Shown: positions 32,775 to 42,444 of the stretch, one piece after another
How the letters are laid out: each line of letters begins with the position of its first letter
Position numbering within the stretch: the first letter of the stretch is position 1
Origin: Pseudorhodobacter sp. PARRP1
GTDB taxonomy: Bacteria > Pseudomonadota > Alphaproteobacteria > Rhodobacterales > Rhodobacteraceae
DNA: 64,000 bases
Reading direction: 5' to 3'
Assembly (NCBI GenBank): GCA_002256245.1
Contig: NKIU01000003.1
Coordinates: 536,614-600,613, forward strand
Notes under the pieces: model-generated
What the model was told of the DNA's origin: nothing
What the model saw: only the letters and a program-made list of their open reading frames with translations
Databases searched by the model: none
Made by a program: the position numbers and the translations under genes

Positions 32775-33514
32775 TGCCGTTTGATCTCGGCGCGGGGGCC
32801 AGCCTTTGGATGGGCTGCGCCATTCTGGTGGCGGCGTTCATCCGGGGCTATTCCGGCTTTGGCTATTCGGCGATGGTGATTGCGGCCTCGGGCGTGGTCA
32901 CCAATCCGCTGCATTTTGTCGCCGTGGTGGTGCTGCTGGAAACCGCGATGAGCCTGCAAGCCGCGCGCGGCATTGGTGCGGATGTCGATTGGCGCAGGGT
33001 TTGGCTGATGCTGGCGGGGGCTGCGGTGGGGTTGCCGCTGGGGCTTTGGGCGCTGACCGGGATCAGCGAAGAAGCCGCGCGGGCGGCGATTTCGGTGTAT
33101 ATTCTGGTGATGTGCGGGGTGTTGCTGGCGGGCTGGCGGCTGCGGTCTGAGGTGCGGGGGGCGGGCAATCTGGCGGCGGGTGTCGTCTCGGGTCTGGCGA
33201 ATGCGCCGGGGATGGGGGGCCTTCCGATTGCGGCGTTCTTTGCCGCACAACCGATGCAGGCGGCGACGTTTCGCGCCACGCTGATCGCGTTTTTCCCGCT
33301 GCTCGATCTGTATTCGGCACCTTTGTATTGGTGGCACGGTCTGGTGACATGGGACACGCTTTGGGCGGCACTTGCGGCCCTGCCGCTGACCTTCCTGGGT
33401 AACTGGCTGGGATCGCGGCATTTTCTGAACACCGATCCGCAGGACTTCCGCCGCTTTGCGATTTTGCTGCTGGGCGGGCTGGCGGTGATGGGGCTGATCA
33501 AGGCGGTGATGTAG
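32774..33514 (+). CDS. tauE: TauE/SafE-type sulfite exporter
   Basis: 246 residues with about seven to eight hydrophobic segments, of the TauE/SafE (DUF81) family: two internally repeated halves, the first with the motif FIRGYSGFGYSA and the second with PGMGGLPIA. By family and context it exports sulfite made by Xsc across the inner membrane. The ATG at 32774 overlaps the xsc stop; the next gene, ackA, starts one base after its TAG. Export and oxidation by SoeABC are alternative sulfite fates encoded side by side. Confidence 0.88.
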   Translation: MPFDLGAGASLWMGCAILVAAFIRGYSGFGYSAMVIAASGVVTNPLHFVAVVVLLETAMSLQAARGIGADVDWRRVWLMLAGAAVGLPLGLWALTGISEEAARAAISVYILVMCGVLLAGWRLRSEVRGAGNLAAGVVSGLANAPGMGGLPIAAFFAAQPMQAATFRATLIAFFPLLDLYSAPLYWWHGLVTWDTLWAALAALPLTFLGNWLGSRHFLNTDPQDFRRFAILLLGGLAVMGLIKAVM

Positions 33515-33515
33515 A

Positions 33516-34586
33516 ATGCTGTTGGTGGTCAATGCCGGATCATCCTCGATCAAGCTGGCGGTGTTTGACGGCGATTTGCGCGCGGTGCTGACGGGGTCTG
33601 TAACCGAGATCGGCGGCGCGGGGCGGCTGACGGTGGGGGCCGTGGCGCAGGATTGTGCGGCGCGCGATCATCAGGCGGCCTTGGCGCTGGCGTTTCAGGC
33701 GATGGCGGGGCAGGGCATTGCGTTGCCGGATTTGACCGCCGCCGCGCACCGTGTGGTGCATGGCGGTGCTGCGCTGGTGGCACCTGCGCGGGTCACAGAG
33801 GCGGTGATCGCGGGGATTGAGGCTTGCGTGCCGCTTGCGCCCTTGCACAATCCGGGCAATTTGACCGCCATTCGGGCTTTGCAGGCTTTGGCCCCCGATT
33901 TGCCGCAATATGTCAGCTTTGACACCGCGTTTCACGCCAGCAATCCGCAGGTGGCGGTGGAATATGCCCTGCCAATGGCCGAGCGCGCGCGGGGCCTGCG
34001 CCGCTATGGTTTTCATGGCATCAGCTATGACGGGCTGGTGCGGCATTTGCGGATGCGGGGGGCGCTGCCCGCGCGGCTTTTGGCGCTGCATCTGGGCAAT
34101 GGTGCGTCGCTGTGCGCCGTTCGGGATGGTGCGTCGGTGGCGACGACGATGGGCTATTCGCCGCTGGATGGCATCACCATGGGCACGCGCGCAGGAAGCA
34201 TTGATGGCAATGCGGTGCTGCGATTGGCCGAACTGCATGGCATTGCGGGCGCAGGGCGGGTTTTGAACCGCGAAAGCGGGTTGCTGGGCTTGGGCGGGCA
34301 CAGCGACATGCGGGCCTTGCACGCTGCGGGGACGCCAGAGGCGGCGTTTGCGGTGGACCACTTCTGCTATTGGGCGGTCCGGCACGCAGGCAGCATGATT
34401 GCGGCGATGGGGGGCTTGGATGCCATCGCCTTTACCGGCGGCATTGGCGAGAATGACGCGCTGGTGCGTGGGCGCATCGTGGCGGGGCTTGCTTGGGCGG
34501 GCGATGTGCCGGTGCATATCGTGCCCGCCGAGGAAGAGCGCACGATTGCGGCACAGGCGCAGGTCTTGCTGCGGGCAGGGGCGTAA
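33516..34586 (+). CDS. ackA: Acetate kinase (short form)
   Basis: 356 residues, about 40 shorter than typical AckA. Core signatures are present: NAGSSSIK (4-11 region), HRVVHGG, DTAFH, RYGFHGISYD, LALHLGNG, TMGYSPLDG..TMGTRAG and FTGGIGEN. It converts acetyl phosphate and ADP to acetate and ATP. In many taurine operons phosphotransacetylase takes this place; here AckA follows xsc-tauE directly, so acetyl phosphate would yield ATP and acetate, which must be re-activated before assimilation. The shortening appears as missing loops, not as a broken frame. Confidence 0.9.
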   Translation: MLLVVNAGSSSIKLAVFDGDLRAVLTGSVTEIGGAGRLTVGAVAQDCAARDHQAALALAFQAMAGQGIALPDLTAAAHRVVHGGAALVAPARVTEAVIAGIEACVPLAPLHNPGNLTAIRALQALAPDLPQYVSFDTAFHASNPQVAVEYALPMAERARGLRRYGFHGISYDGLVRHLRMRGALPARLLALHLGNGASLCAVRDGASVATTMGYSPLDGITMGTRAGSIDGNAVLRLAELHGIAGAGRVLNRESGLLGLGGHSDMRALHAAGTPEAAFAVDHFCYWAVRHAGSMIAAMGGLDAIAFTGGIGENDALVRGRIVAGLAWAGDVPVHIVPAEEERTIAAQAQVLLRAGA

Positions 34587-34736
34587 CCGCATGGTCTGGC
34601 GGGTTTTTCCGGGTTTGTGGCAGATCGGCGGCGTTTATTCCGAAACTTGCAGGATTGTCGTGACCACGTGTCGCAATCAGGCTTGTTTGGCGAAAAACTT
34701 CCGTCCAGACTGCGGGCAAGACGCAAGGGGGGCGCG

Positions 34737-37520
34737 ATGACAGTTCAGCCAAAGATAGACACATCGCCGCCCGTGTCCGACGAAATCCGCAAGACCACCT
34801 GCTACATGTGCGCCTGCCGCTGCGGCATCAATGTGCATCTGAAAGAGGGCCGCGTCAGCTATATCGAGGGCAATCGCGATCATCCGGTCAACAAGGGCGT
34901 GCTGTGTGCCAAGGGCGCCAGTGGCATCATGCAGGTCACGGCACCTTCTCGGCTGCGGGCGCCGTTGAAGCGGGTGGGTCCGCGCGGTTCGGGTGCGTTT
35001 GAGGAGATTTCCTGGGACGAGGCTTTGGCGCTGGCGGTATCGTGGATGAAGCCGCTGCGCGAAACCGCCCCGGAAAAGCTGGCGTTTTTCACCGGGCGCG
35101 ATCAGTCACAGTCTTTCACCGGCTGGTGGGCGCAAGCGTTTGGCACGCCGAATTACGCAGCTCACGGCGGGTTTTGCAGCGTCAACATGGCGGCGGGTGG
35201 CATCTACACCATCGGCGGCGCGTTCTGGGAGTTTGGCCAGCCCGATTGGGAGCGCACCAAGCTGTTCGTGCTGTTTGGCGTGGCGGAAGATCACGACAGC
35301 AACCCGATCAAGATCGGTCTGGGCAAGCTGAAGGCGCGCGGCGCGCGGGTGATCGGCGTCAACCCCATTCGCACCGGCTACAACGCGGTGGCGGATGACT
35401 GGCTGGGCATCACGCCGGGCACGGATGGGCTGCTGATCTTGTCGCTGATCCATTGCTTGCTTGAGGCGGGCAAGGTCGATCTGGAATACCTCGCGCGCTA
35501 TACCAACGCGCCGCTGCTGGTGGTGGAAGACGGCCCCGAAAAGGGCATGATCGCCAAGAACGCCGAAAGCCAACCCTTTGTGATTGATCGCAGAACCGGC
35601 GCGCCGGCCCCTTGGGATGGCAAGGGCGTGCAGCCCGATCTTGGGGCGGTCTATCAAGGCAACCGCACGGTGTTTCAGCATATGGCCGAACGCTATCTGG
35701 CACCCGAATATGCGCCCGAAGCGGTGGCCGCGCGCTGCGGCATTGCGGCGGATCGCATCCGCGCGCTGGCGGCGGAACTTGCGCAGGTGGCGTTTGAGCA
35801 GGCGATTGAGATCAAGCAAAGTTGGACCGATTTTCGCGGCGACTTTCACGAAACCATGCCGGGCCGGCCGGTGTCTTTCCACGCGATGCGGGGCATTTCG
35901 GCACATTCCAACGGCTTTCAGACCGCGCGCGCCCTGCATCTGCTTCAAATCGTTCTCGGCACGGTCGAGGTTCCGGGCGGCTATCGGCTGAAACCGCCCT
36001 ATCCCAAACCGATGGAGGCGCATCCGACGCCGCATTTCGTGACCGCCCCCGGAAAGCCGCTGTCTGGCCCGCATCTCGGCTATGTGCGCGGCCCCGAAAA
36101 TCTGGCGCTGAAGGAAGACGGCTCGCCCGCGCGGATCGACAAGGCGTTTACCTGGGAAAACCCGTTTTCGGCGCATGGGTTGATGCATATGCTGATCCCC
36201 AATGCCCATGCGGGCGACCCTTACCGCATCGACACGCTGTTTTTGTATATGGCCAACATGGCGTGGAATTCCTCGATGAACTCTGCCCGCGTCATGGAGA
36301 TGCTGACCGACAAGGGGCCGGATGGCGAATATATCATCCCGCGCATCATCTACTCGGACGCCTATGCATCAGAAATGGTGGCCTATGCCGATCTGATCCT
36401 GCCTGACACCACATATCTTGAGCGGCACGATTGTATCAGCCTGCTGGACCGCCCGATTTCCGAACCCGATGCGGCGGGGGATAGCATTCGCTGGCCGGTG
36501 GTCGAGCCTGACCGCGATGTGCGGCCTTTCCAATCGGTCTTGCTGGATCTGGGCGCGCGGCTGGGTCTGGCGCCGATGGTCAATGCCGATGGCAGCCCGA
36601 AGTATCGCGATTACGCCGATTACATCACCAACCATATCCGCCGCCCCGGCGTGGGGCCCTTGATCGGCTTTCGCGGTGACGGCACGGCAGAGGGGCGGGG
36701 CGATGCCAACCCCGACCAGATCGCGGCCTACATCGCCAACGGCGGGTTTTATCAGGCGCATGTCCCCGAGGAGGCCGCGTTCTACAAGCCGTGGAATGCC
36801 GCCTATCAGGATTGGGCGGTGAAAACCTCGCTGTATGAGACGCCGCAGCCCTATCTGTTCTCGATCTGGTCGGAACCGATGCGCAAGTTTCAGGCCGCCG
36901 CTGAAGGTCTGGGGCCGATCCAGCCGCCCGACCACTTGCGCGCGCGGCTGAAACTGGCGATGGACCCGCTGCCGGTTTGGCATCCACCGTTTGGCGATGC
37001 CGAGGCGACGGGTTGGGGCTATCCGGTGCATGCGATCACCCAGCGCCCAATGGATATGTATCATTCCTGGGGTAGCCAGAACGCCTGGCTGCGGCAAATT
37101 CGCGGCACGAATTTCCTGTATCTGCCGACGAAAATCTGGGCGGAACAAGGCTTTGTCGAAGGCGATTATGCGCGGGTGATCTCGCCCAATGGCGGCATCA
37201 CGGTGCCTGTGGCGCATATGGCTGCGTTGAATGAAAACACGGTCTGGACGTGGAATGCGATTGGCAAACGCAAGGGGGCTTGGGCGCTGGATGAGAATGC
37301 GTCAGAGGCCACGACCGGGTTTTTGCTGAACCATCTGATCTCCGAGTTGCTGCCCGACAAGGGCGACGGCGCGCGGCTGTCGAATTCTGATCCGGTGACG
37401 GGCCAAGCCGCCTGGTTCGATCTGCGGGTGCGGATTGAGCGCGTGGGGCCGAAAGACCACGCCGAGCCGAAGTTTGCGGCGGTGCCGCGCGTGGTGCCGC
37501 AAGGGAAGGAACGCGCATGA
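34737..37520 (+). CDS. soeA: Sulfite dehydrogenase SoeA, molybdopterin subunit
   Basis: 927 residues from the ATG at 34737 (AAGGGGGGC upstream). It is a bis-molybdopterin oxidoreductase of the DMSO-reductase superfamily with an N-terminal 4Fe-4S site (Cys22, 25, 29, 57; C-x2-C-x3-C-x27-C) and no twin-Arg leader, so the catalytic subunit stays in the cytoplasm. This matches SoeABC, which oxidises sulfite to sulfate and feeds electrons to the quinone pool. It follows the taurine operon, whose Xsc produces sulfite, and overlaps soeB by ATGA. Thiosulfate, tetrathionate or polysulfide reductases are more distant alternatives; context favours sulfite. Confidence 0.88.
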   Translation: MTVQPKIDTSPPVSDEIRKTTCYMCACRCGINVHLKEGRVSYIEGNRDHPVNKGVLCAKGASGIMQVTAPSRLRAPLKRVGPRGSGAFEEISWDEALALAVSWMKPLRETAPEKLAFFTGRDQSQSFTGWWAQAFGTPNYAAHGGFCSVNMAAGGIYTIGGAFWEFGQPDWERTKLFVLFGVAEDHDSNPIKIGLGKLKARGARVIGVNPIRTGYNAVADDWLGITPGTDGLLILSLIHCLLEAGKVDLEYLARYTNAPLLVVEDGPEKGMIAKNAESQPFVIDRRTGAPAPWDGKGVQPDLGAVYQGNRTVFQHMAERYLAPEYAPEAVAARCGIAADRIRALAAELAQVAFEQAIEIKQSWTDFRGDFHETMPGRPVSFHAMRGISAHSNGFQTARALHLLQIVLGTVEVPGGYRLKPPYPKPMEAHPTPHFVTAPGKPLSGPHLGYVRGPENLALKEDGSPARIDKAFTWENPFSAHGLMHMLIPNAHAGDPYRIDTLFLYMANMAWNSSMNSARVMEMLTDKGPDGEYIIPRIIYSDAYASEMVAYADLILPDTTYLERHDCISLLDRPISEPDAAGDSIRWPVVEPDRDVRPFQSVLLDLGARLGLAPMVNADGSPKYRDYADYITNHIRRPGVGPLIGFRGDGTAEGRGDANPDQIAAYIANGGFYQAHVPEEAAFYKPWNAAYQDWAVKTSLYETPQPYLFSIWSEPMRKFQAAAEGLGPIQPPDHLRARLKLAMDPLPVWHPPFGDAEATGWGYPVHAITQRPMDMYHSWGSQNAWLRQIRGTNFLYLPTKIWAEQGFVEGDYARVISPNGGITVPVAHMAALNENTVWTWNAIGKRKGAWALDENASEATTGFLLNHLISELLPDKGDGARLSNSDPVTGQAAWFDLRVRIERVGPKDHAEPKFAAVPRVVPQGKERA

Positions 37521-38254
37521 CCACTCTGCCCACTCATACCGAGAAAAAGCTGGGGCTGGCGATTGATCTGGATACCTGCGTGGGGTGTCAGGCCTGCGTG
37601 ACCGCCTGCAAGGGGTGGAATGATCAGGGCTATGGGGTGCCGTTGTCAGATCAAAACCCTTATGGTGCGGACCCTTCCGGTGTGTTCTTAAACCGCGTTC
37701 ACAGCTATGCCGTGCAACCCATTGATGGGGCAGCACAAACGATCAACTTCCCGCGTTCTTGCCTGCATTGCGACGATGCGCCTTGCGTGACCGTCTGCCC
37801 GACGGGGGCAAGTTACAAACGTGCCGAGGATGGCATCGTTTTGGTGAATGAGGACGCGTGCATCGGCTGCGGGTTGTGTGCCTGGGCTTGCCCCTACGGC
37901 GCGCGCGAGATGGACGCGGCGGCAGGCGTGATGAAGAAATGCACGCTTTGCGTGGACCGGATTTATAACGAAAACCTCCCCGAAGAAGACCGCGAGCCCG
38001 CCTGCGTGCGCGGATGCCCGACGGGCGCGCGGCACTTTGGCGATTTCGCTGACCCCGACAGCAAGGTCAGCCGCCTGAGTGCCGAACGTGGCGGCTATGC
38101 GCTGATGCCCGATCTGGGCACCAAGCCGGTGAACCGCTATCTGCCGCCGCGCAAGAAGGATGTGCCCTATGAGGCGAGCGTGCTGGCGCCGCTGCTTGAC
38201 ATCAAGGCCAGCGGTTTCGCCGGATGGCTGGACCGTGTGTTGGGGAAAATCTGA
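37517..38254 (+). CDS. soeB: Sulfite dehydrogenase SoeB, iron-sulfur subunit
   Basis: 245 residues, DmsB-like electron-transfer protein with four ferredoxin-type cysteine clusters: the first is Cys21, 24, 27, 31; then CLHCDDAPCVTVC, CIGCGLCAWAC, and a last pair built from KKCTLC and CVRGC. It conducts electrons from SoeA to the membrane subunit. Overlaps on both sides (ATGA with soeA, TGATG with soeC) show tight translational coupling of the complex. Confidence 0.9.
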   Translation: MTTLPTHTEKKLGLAIDLDTCVGCQACVTACKGWNDQGYGVPLSDQNPYGADPSGVFLNRVHSYAVQPIDGAAQTINFPRSCLHCDDAPCVTVCPTGASYKRAEDGIVLVNEDACIGCGLCAWACPYGAREMDAAAGVMKKCTLCVDRIYNENLPEEDREPACVRGCPTGARHFGDFADPDSKVSRLSAERGGYALMPDLGTKPVNRYLPPRKKDVPYEASVLAPLLDIKASGFAGWLDRVLGKI

Positions 38255-39123
38255 TGCATCCAGCGCCTTCTGTCATTCTGTTTTCGGTGCTGTCGGGTGC
38301 GGGCTTTGGCTTGCTGTTTTACCTTGGCTTTGGTCTTGCACATCCGTCCGGCTGGGCGGCTTTCTTGTGGTGGGGTCTGGGCTATGCCCTTGCGGTGATT
38401 GGGCTATCGGCCTCGACCTTCCATCTGGGCAATCCACAGCGGGCGCTGCTGGCGTTTTCGCAATGGCGCAGCAGTTGGCTAAGTCGCGAGGCCTGGACCT
38501 CGGTTGCGGCCCTTGTGCTGCTGGCCCCGATGGCGCTTTCCGATTGGCTGGGGCTGGGCCTGCCGCGTGGATTTGGCTGGCCGGGCGCGGTGTTAGCGCT
38601 TGGAACCGTGTTCACCACCTCGATGATTTACGCCCAGATCAAGGCGGTTCCGCGCTGGCATCTGTGGCTTACCCCGGTGATGTTTCTGACCTTCGCGCTG
38701 GCGGGCGGGGCTGTGTTGGCGGGGCAAAGCTTTGCGCCGGTGTTGCTGGCCGTTTTGCTTGTGGTGCTGCTTGCGATTTGGCAGGTCGGCGATGGCCAGT
38801 TCGCGCGCCGGGCGCAGACTTTGGGCACCGCGACCGGATTGGACCGTATCGGCACCGTCACCGTGTTCGAACAGGCCCATACCGCGGGAAATTATCTTTT
38901 GCGTGAGATGATCTTCGTGGTCGGACGCAAACACGCGCAAAAGTTGCGGGGCTTGGCGATGGTGTTGACCTGCCTGCTGCCCGCCGTTGCTTTGGCGATT
39001 TCCACGGGGTGGTGGGCGTTTGTGGCGGCGGCGGTCTGCCATATCACCGGCGCATTGGCGGCGCGCTGGTTGTTCTTTGCAGAAGCCGAGCATGTGGTAG
39101 GCTTGTTCTACGGCAAGCGATAG
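38254..39123 (+). CDS. soeC: Sulfite dehydrogenase SoeC, membrane anchor (DmsC-like)
   Basis: 289 residues with about eight hydrophobic spans, of the DmsC family. Conserved pieces are STFHLGNPQRALLAFSQWRSS near residue 55 and the C-terminal NYLLREM segment. It anchors SoeAB to the inner membrane and passes electrons to quinone. The ATG at 38254 overlaps the soeB stop. A gene for a kinase-like protein begins 8 bp after the stop, so the operon continues. Confidence 0.88.
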   Translation: MHPAPSVILFSVLSGAGFGLLFYLGFGLAHPSGWAAFLWWGLGYALAVIGLSASTFHLGNPQRALLAFSQWRSSWLSREAWTSVAALVLLAPMALSDWLGLGLPRGFGWPGAVLALGTVFTTSMIYAQIKAVPRWHLWLTPVMFLTFALAGGAVLAGQSFAPVLLAVLLVVLLAIWQVGDGQFARRAQTLGTATGLDRIGTVTVFEQAHTAGNYLLREMIFVVGRKHAQKLRGLAMVLTCLLPAVALAISTGWWAFVAAAVCHITGALAARWLFFAEAEHVVGLFYGKR

Positions 39124-39131
39124 GAGGGGCA

Positions 39132-40004
39132 ATGACGCCGCTGGAGAAGGTGCAAACCCTGCCGATCTGGCGCGGCGCCGTGCGGGTAAAACCTTTGGGC
39201 GGCGGCATCACCAATGTGAATTTCGTGGCGGAAGATGACGCGCAAAAGGTCGTGGTGCGGATCGGGGATGACATCCCGCTGCACCAGATATTGCGGTTCA
39301 ATGAGTTGTCGGCCAGCCGTGCCGCCCATGCCGCAGGGGTGTCGCCCGCGGTCATTCACCACGCGCCGGGGGTGTTGGTGATTGACTTTATCGAAGGGCG
39401 CACGCTGCGTGCCGCAGACTTTGCCGACGCTGCGATGCTTGATCAGGCGCTGGATTTGGTCGCGCGCGCGCACCGTGATATCCCACAGTATCTGCGCGGC
39501 CCGGCGATGGTGTTCTGGGTTTTCCATGTGCTGCGCGACTATGCGGCGACGCTGCGGGATGCAGGCTCGGGCTATGCCGTCATGCTGGCCGATCTGTTGG
39601 CGCAAGCGGTGCGGCTTGAGACCGCCGTGGGCCAGATTGATCTGGTGTTTGGCCACAACGATCTGTTGCCGGCGAATTTCCTGCATGATGGCACGCGGAT
39701 GTGGCTGGTGGATTGGGACTACGCCGGTTTCAACACGCCGCTGTTCGATCTTGGCGGGCTGGCGGCCAATAACGCGCTGAGCGACGCACAAGAGGCGCGG
39801 ATGCTCGCAAGCTATTACAATCGCACCCCGGATGCCGGATTATGGCGCAAATACAAGGCGATGAAGGCTGCCGCCGCCCTGCGTGAGACGCTGTGGAGCA
39901 TGGTATCCGAGATCTATTCCGAGATTGATTTCGACTATGCCGCCTACACCGCGCAAAATCTTTCCACCTATCAGGCAGCATTTGCTGCCTTTGAAAACGC
40001 TTGA
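39132..40004 (+). CDS. Choline/ethanolamine-kinase-like phosphotransferase (APH fold)
   Basis: 290 residues from the ATG at 39132, with GGAGGGGC just upstream. Kinase-fold motifs: PLGGGITNVNF (Gly-rich loop), VVRIGDD, catalytic HNDLLPANFL (HxDxxxxN) near residue 175 and metal-binding DWDYAG. These place it with choline/ethanolamine kinases and LicA. It would phosphorylate an amino-alcohol or related small molecule in the cytoplasm. It lies between soeC (8 bp) and an FAD/GcvT demethylase (7 bp), so all are probably one transcript. The link to sulfite oxidation is unexplained; perhaps it serves quaternary-amine headgroups. The substrate is unknown. Confidence 0.8.
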   Translation: MTPLEKVQTLPIWRGAVRVKPLGGGITNVNFVAEDDAQKVVVRIGDDIPLHQILRFNELSASRAAHAAGVSPAVIHHAPGVLVIDFIEGRTLRAADFADAAMLDQALDLVARAHRDIPQYLRGPAMVFWVFHVLRDYAATLRDAGSGYAVMLADLLAQAVRLETAVGQIDLVFGHNDLLPANFLHDGTRMWLVDWDYAGFNTPLFDLGGLAANNALSDAQEARMLASYYNRTPDAGLWRKYKAMKAAAALRETLWSMVSEIYSEIDFDYAAYTAQNLSTYQAAFAAFENA

Positions 40005-40011
40005 GGACCCT

Positions 40012-42444
40012 ATGGTTGACCTACCCTCTACCGCCCGCGTCGTGATCATAGGGGGCGGGATCATCGGCTGCTCGACCGCCTATCATATGGGCAAACTGGG
40101 GTGGACCGACACGGTTCTGCTAGAGCGCAAAAAGCTGACGAGCGGCACCACCTTTCATGCGGCAGGCTTGGTCGGGCAGTTAAGAACCTCGGCCAACATC
40201 ACGCAGTTGCTGGGTTATTCGGTGGATCTTTACAAGCGGTTAGAGGCTGAGACCGGCTTGCAGACCGGCTGGAAGATGAATGGCGGGCTGCGCTTGGCCT
40301 GCAATCAGGCGCGCTGGACGGAAGTGAAACGGCAGGCGACGACCGCGAAATCCTTCGGGCTGGAGATGCACCTGCTGACCCCGCAAGAGGCGCAGGATTT
40401 GTGGCCGTTGATGACGATTGATGACCTTGTGGGCGCGGCCTATCTGCCAACCGACGGGCAGGCGAACCCTTCGGATATCACGCAATCTTTGGCCAAGGGC
40501 GCGCGTATGGCCGGGGTGAAGATTTTCGAGGACACGCCCGTGACGCGCGTGATCGTGGAAAATGGCCGTATCCGCGGCGTGGAGACGCCGTTTGGCACGG
40601 TGGAATGCGAAAAGGTGATCTGCTGCGCGGGCCAGTGGACGCGGGTTCTGGCGGGGTCGGTGGGGGTGAATGTGCCGCTGGTCTCGGTCGAGCATCAGTA
40701 TATGATTACCGAGCGTATTGAAGGGGTTACACCCGATCTGCCGACCTTGCGCGACCCCGATCGGCTGACCTACTGGAAGGAAGATGTCGGCGGGCTGGTC
40801 TGGGGCGGGTATGAGCCGAACCCGAAGCCGTGGGCGGTGCAGGGCATCCCCGAGGGGTTTCATTTTGATCTGCTGACCTCTGATTACGACCACTACAGCC
40901 AGTTCATGGAAGACGCGATTGCGCGCGTTCCGGCTTTGGCAACGGCTGGGGTCAAGCAGCTTTTGAACGGGCCGGAAAGCTTTACGCCCGACGGCAACTT
41001 CATCCTTGGCGAGGCGCCCGAGTTGAAGAATTTCTATGTGGGCGCGGGGTTTAACGCTTTTGGCATCGCCAGTGCGGGTGGGGCGGGCATGGCGCTCGCG
41101 GAATGGGCTGCCAAGGGGGAGGCGCCCTATGATCTGTGGCCGGTGGATATTCGCCGCTTTGGTCGCGTGCATCAATCGACCGATTGGGTGCGGACGCGGA
41201 CGCTGGAGGCTTACGGCAAGCATTACACCATCGCTTGGCCTTCCGAAGAAATGAAGTCGGCGCGGCCGACGCGGCGTTCGGCGCTTTATGGCCACCTGAA
41301 GGCAGCGGGGGCCTGTTTTGGTGAAAAACTGGGATGGGAGCGGCCGAACTGGTTTGCTGATCTGTCAGTTGGTGAGGTGCCCGCGGATGTCTATTCCTAT
41401 CAGCGCCCCGGCTGGTGGGATCAGGTGCGGCGCGAGCATCTGGCGTGCCGGGCGGGGGCTGTGGTGATTGACCAGTCGTCGTTTGCGAAGTTTGTGCTGA
41501 AGGGGCCGGATGCCGCCAAGGCGTTGAATTATATCGCTGCCGGGAATGTGGATCGGGCGGTGGGGTCGCTGACCTACACCCAGATGCTGAACGCGCGCGG
41601 CGGGATAGAGGCCGATGTGACCGTCGTGCGGCGGGCGTGGGATGAGTTCTACATCGTCACCGGCACCGGCTTTGCCACGCATGACTTCGATTGGATTTCG
41701 CGGAATCTGACTGGAAACTGTCAGTTGGTTGATGTGACTTCTGGCTCTGCCGTGCTGTCGCTGATGGGGCCCGAGGCTCGCCGCGTTCTGGCGCGTATCT
41801 GCCCGGATGATCTGTCGAATGCGGGCTTTCCGTTTGGCACCGCACGGCAGATTTCGGTGGCAGGTTGCCCGGTGCTGGCTTTGCGGGTGACTTATGTCGG
41901 CGAACTGGGGTGGGAGCTGCACATGCCAACCGACTTGGCTGTGACGGTGTATGAGGCGCTGATGGCGGGCGGCGGCGTGGTTAATGCGGGCTACCGTGCG
42001 ATTGAAACGCTGCGGCTGGAGAAGGGCTATCGGGCTTGGGGCGCGGATATCGGGCCGGATCACACGCCGGTTGAAGCGGGGCTTTTGTGGGCGTGCAAGA
42101 TGAAATCGGGCTTTGATTTTATCGGGCGGGCGGCGCTGGAGGGGCAGATTGCAAGCGGCGTGAACAAGCGGCTGGCGGCGTTTACCGTGGATGACCCATC
42201 GGTGATTTTGCTTGGTCGCGAAACAATCTACCGCAACGGCGAGCGGGTGGGCTGGCTGTCTTCGGGCGGCTTCGGCCATAGTATCGATAAGCCGATTGGC
42301 TACGGCTACGTGCGCCATCCGGGAGTTGACGCGGCTTTCATGACCAGCGGCAGCTATGAGTTGGAGGTTGCTGCCGAGCGGGTGCCCGCCAAGCTGCATC
42401 TGGGGCCGCTGTATGATCCGACAGGCGCGCGGATCAAGGCGTGA
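40012..42444 (+). CDS. FAD-dependent oxidoreductase with GcvT domain (dimethylglycine/sarcosine dehydrogenase family)
   Basis: 810 residues from the ATG at 40012 (GAGG 5 bases upstream). The N-terminal DAO domain has the FAD motif VVIIGGGIIGCSTAYHMGKL and the SGTTFHAAG segment that carries covalent FAD in the family; the central FAO and C-terminal GcvT/aminomethyl-transferase domains (from about 430) include GELGWELHMP. Such enzymes oxidatively demethylate N-methylated amino acids, passing formaldehyde units to tetrahydrofolate. Its place after a choline-kinase-like gene suggests a methylated amine pathway. Its stop lies directly against the convergent rhaM stop within a 14-bp palindrome. Confidence 0.88.
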   Translation: MVDLPSTARVVIIGGGIIGCSTAYHMGKLGWTDTVLLERKKLTSGTTFHAAGLVGQLRTSANITQLLGYSVDLYKRLEAETGLQTGWKMNGGLRLACNQARWTEVKRQATTAKSFGLEMHLLTPQEAQDLWPLMTIDDLVGAAYLPTDGQANPSDITQSLAKGARMAGVKIFEDTPVTRVIVENGRIRGVETPFGTVECEKVICCAGQWTRVLAGSVGVNVPLVSVEHQYMITERIEGVTPDLPTLRDPDRLTYWKEDVGGLVWGGYEPNPKPWAVQGIPEGFHFDLLTSDYDHYSQFMEDAIARVPALATAGVKQLLNGPESFTPDGNFILGEAPELKNFYVGAGFNAFGIASAGGAGMALAEWAAKGEAPYDLWPVDIRRFGRVHQSTDWVRTRTLEAYGKHYTIAWPSEEMKSARPTRRSALYGHLKAAGACFGEKLGWERPNWFADLSVGEVPADVYSYQRPGWWDQVRREHLACRAGAVVIDQSSFAKFVLKGPDAAKALNYIAAGNVDRAVGSLTYTQMLNARGGIEADVTVVRRAWDEFYIVTGTGFATHDFDWISRNLTGNCQLVDVTSGSAVLSLMGPEARRVLARICPDDLSNAGFPFGTARQISVAGCPVLALRVTYVGELGWELHMPTDLAVTVYEALMAGGGVVNAGYRAIETLRLEKGYRAWGADIGPDHTPVEAGLLWACKMKSGFDFIGRAALEGQIASGVNKRLAAFTVDDPSVILLGRETIYRNGERVGWLSSGGFGHSIDKPIGYGYVRHPGVDAAFMTSGSYELEVAAERVPAKLHLGPLYDPTGARIKA

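Noticed and set aside
34737..38254. Polysulfide, thiosulfate or DMSO reductase instead of sulfite dehydrogenase
   Set aside because: The catalytic subunit lacks a Tat leader, and the operon follows a sulfite-producing taurine pathway, which fits SoeABC better.
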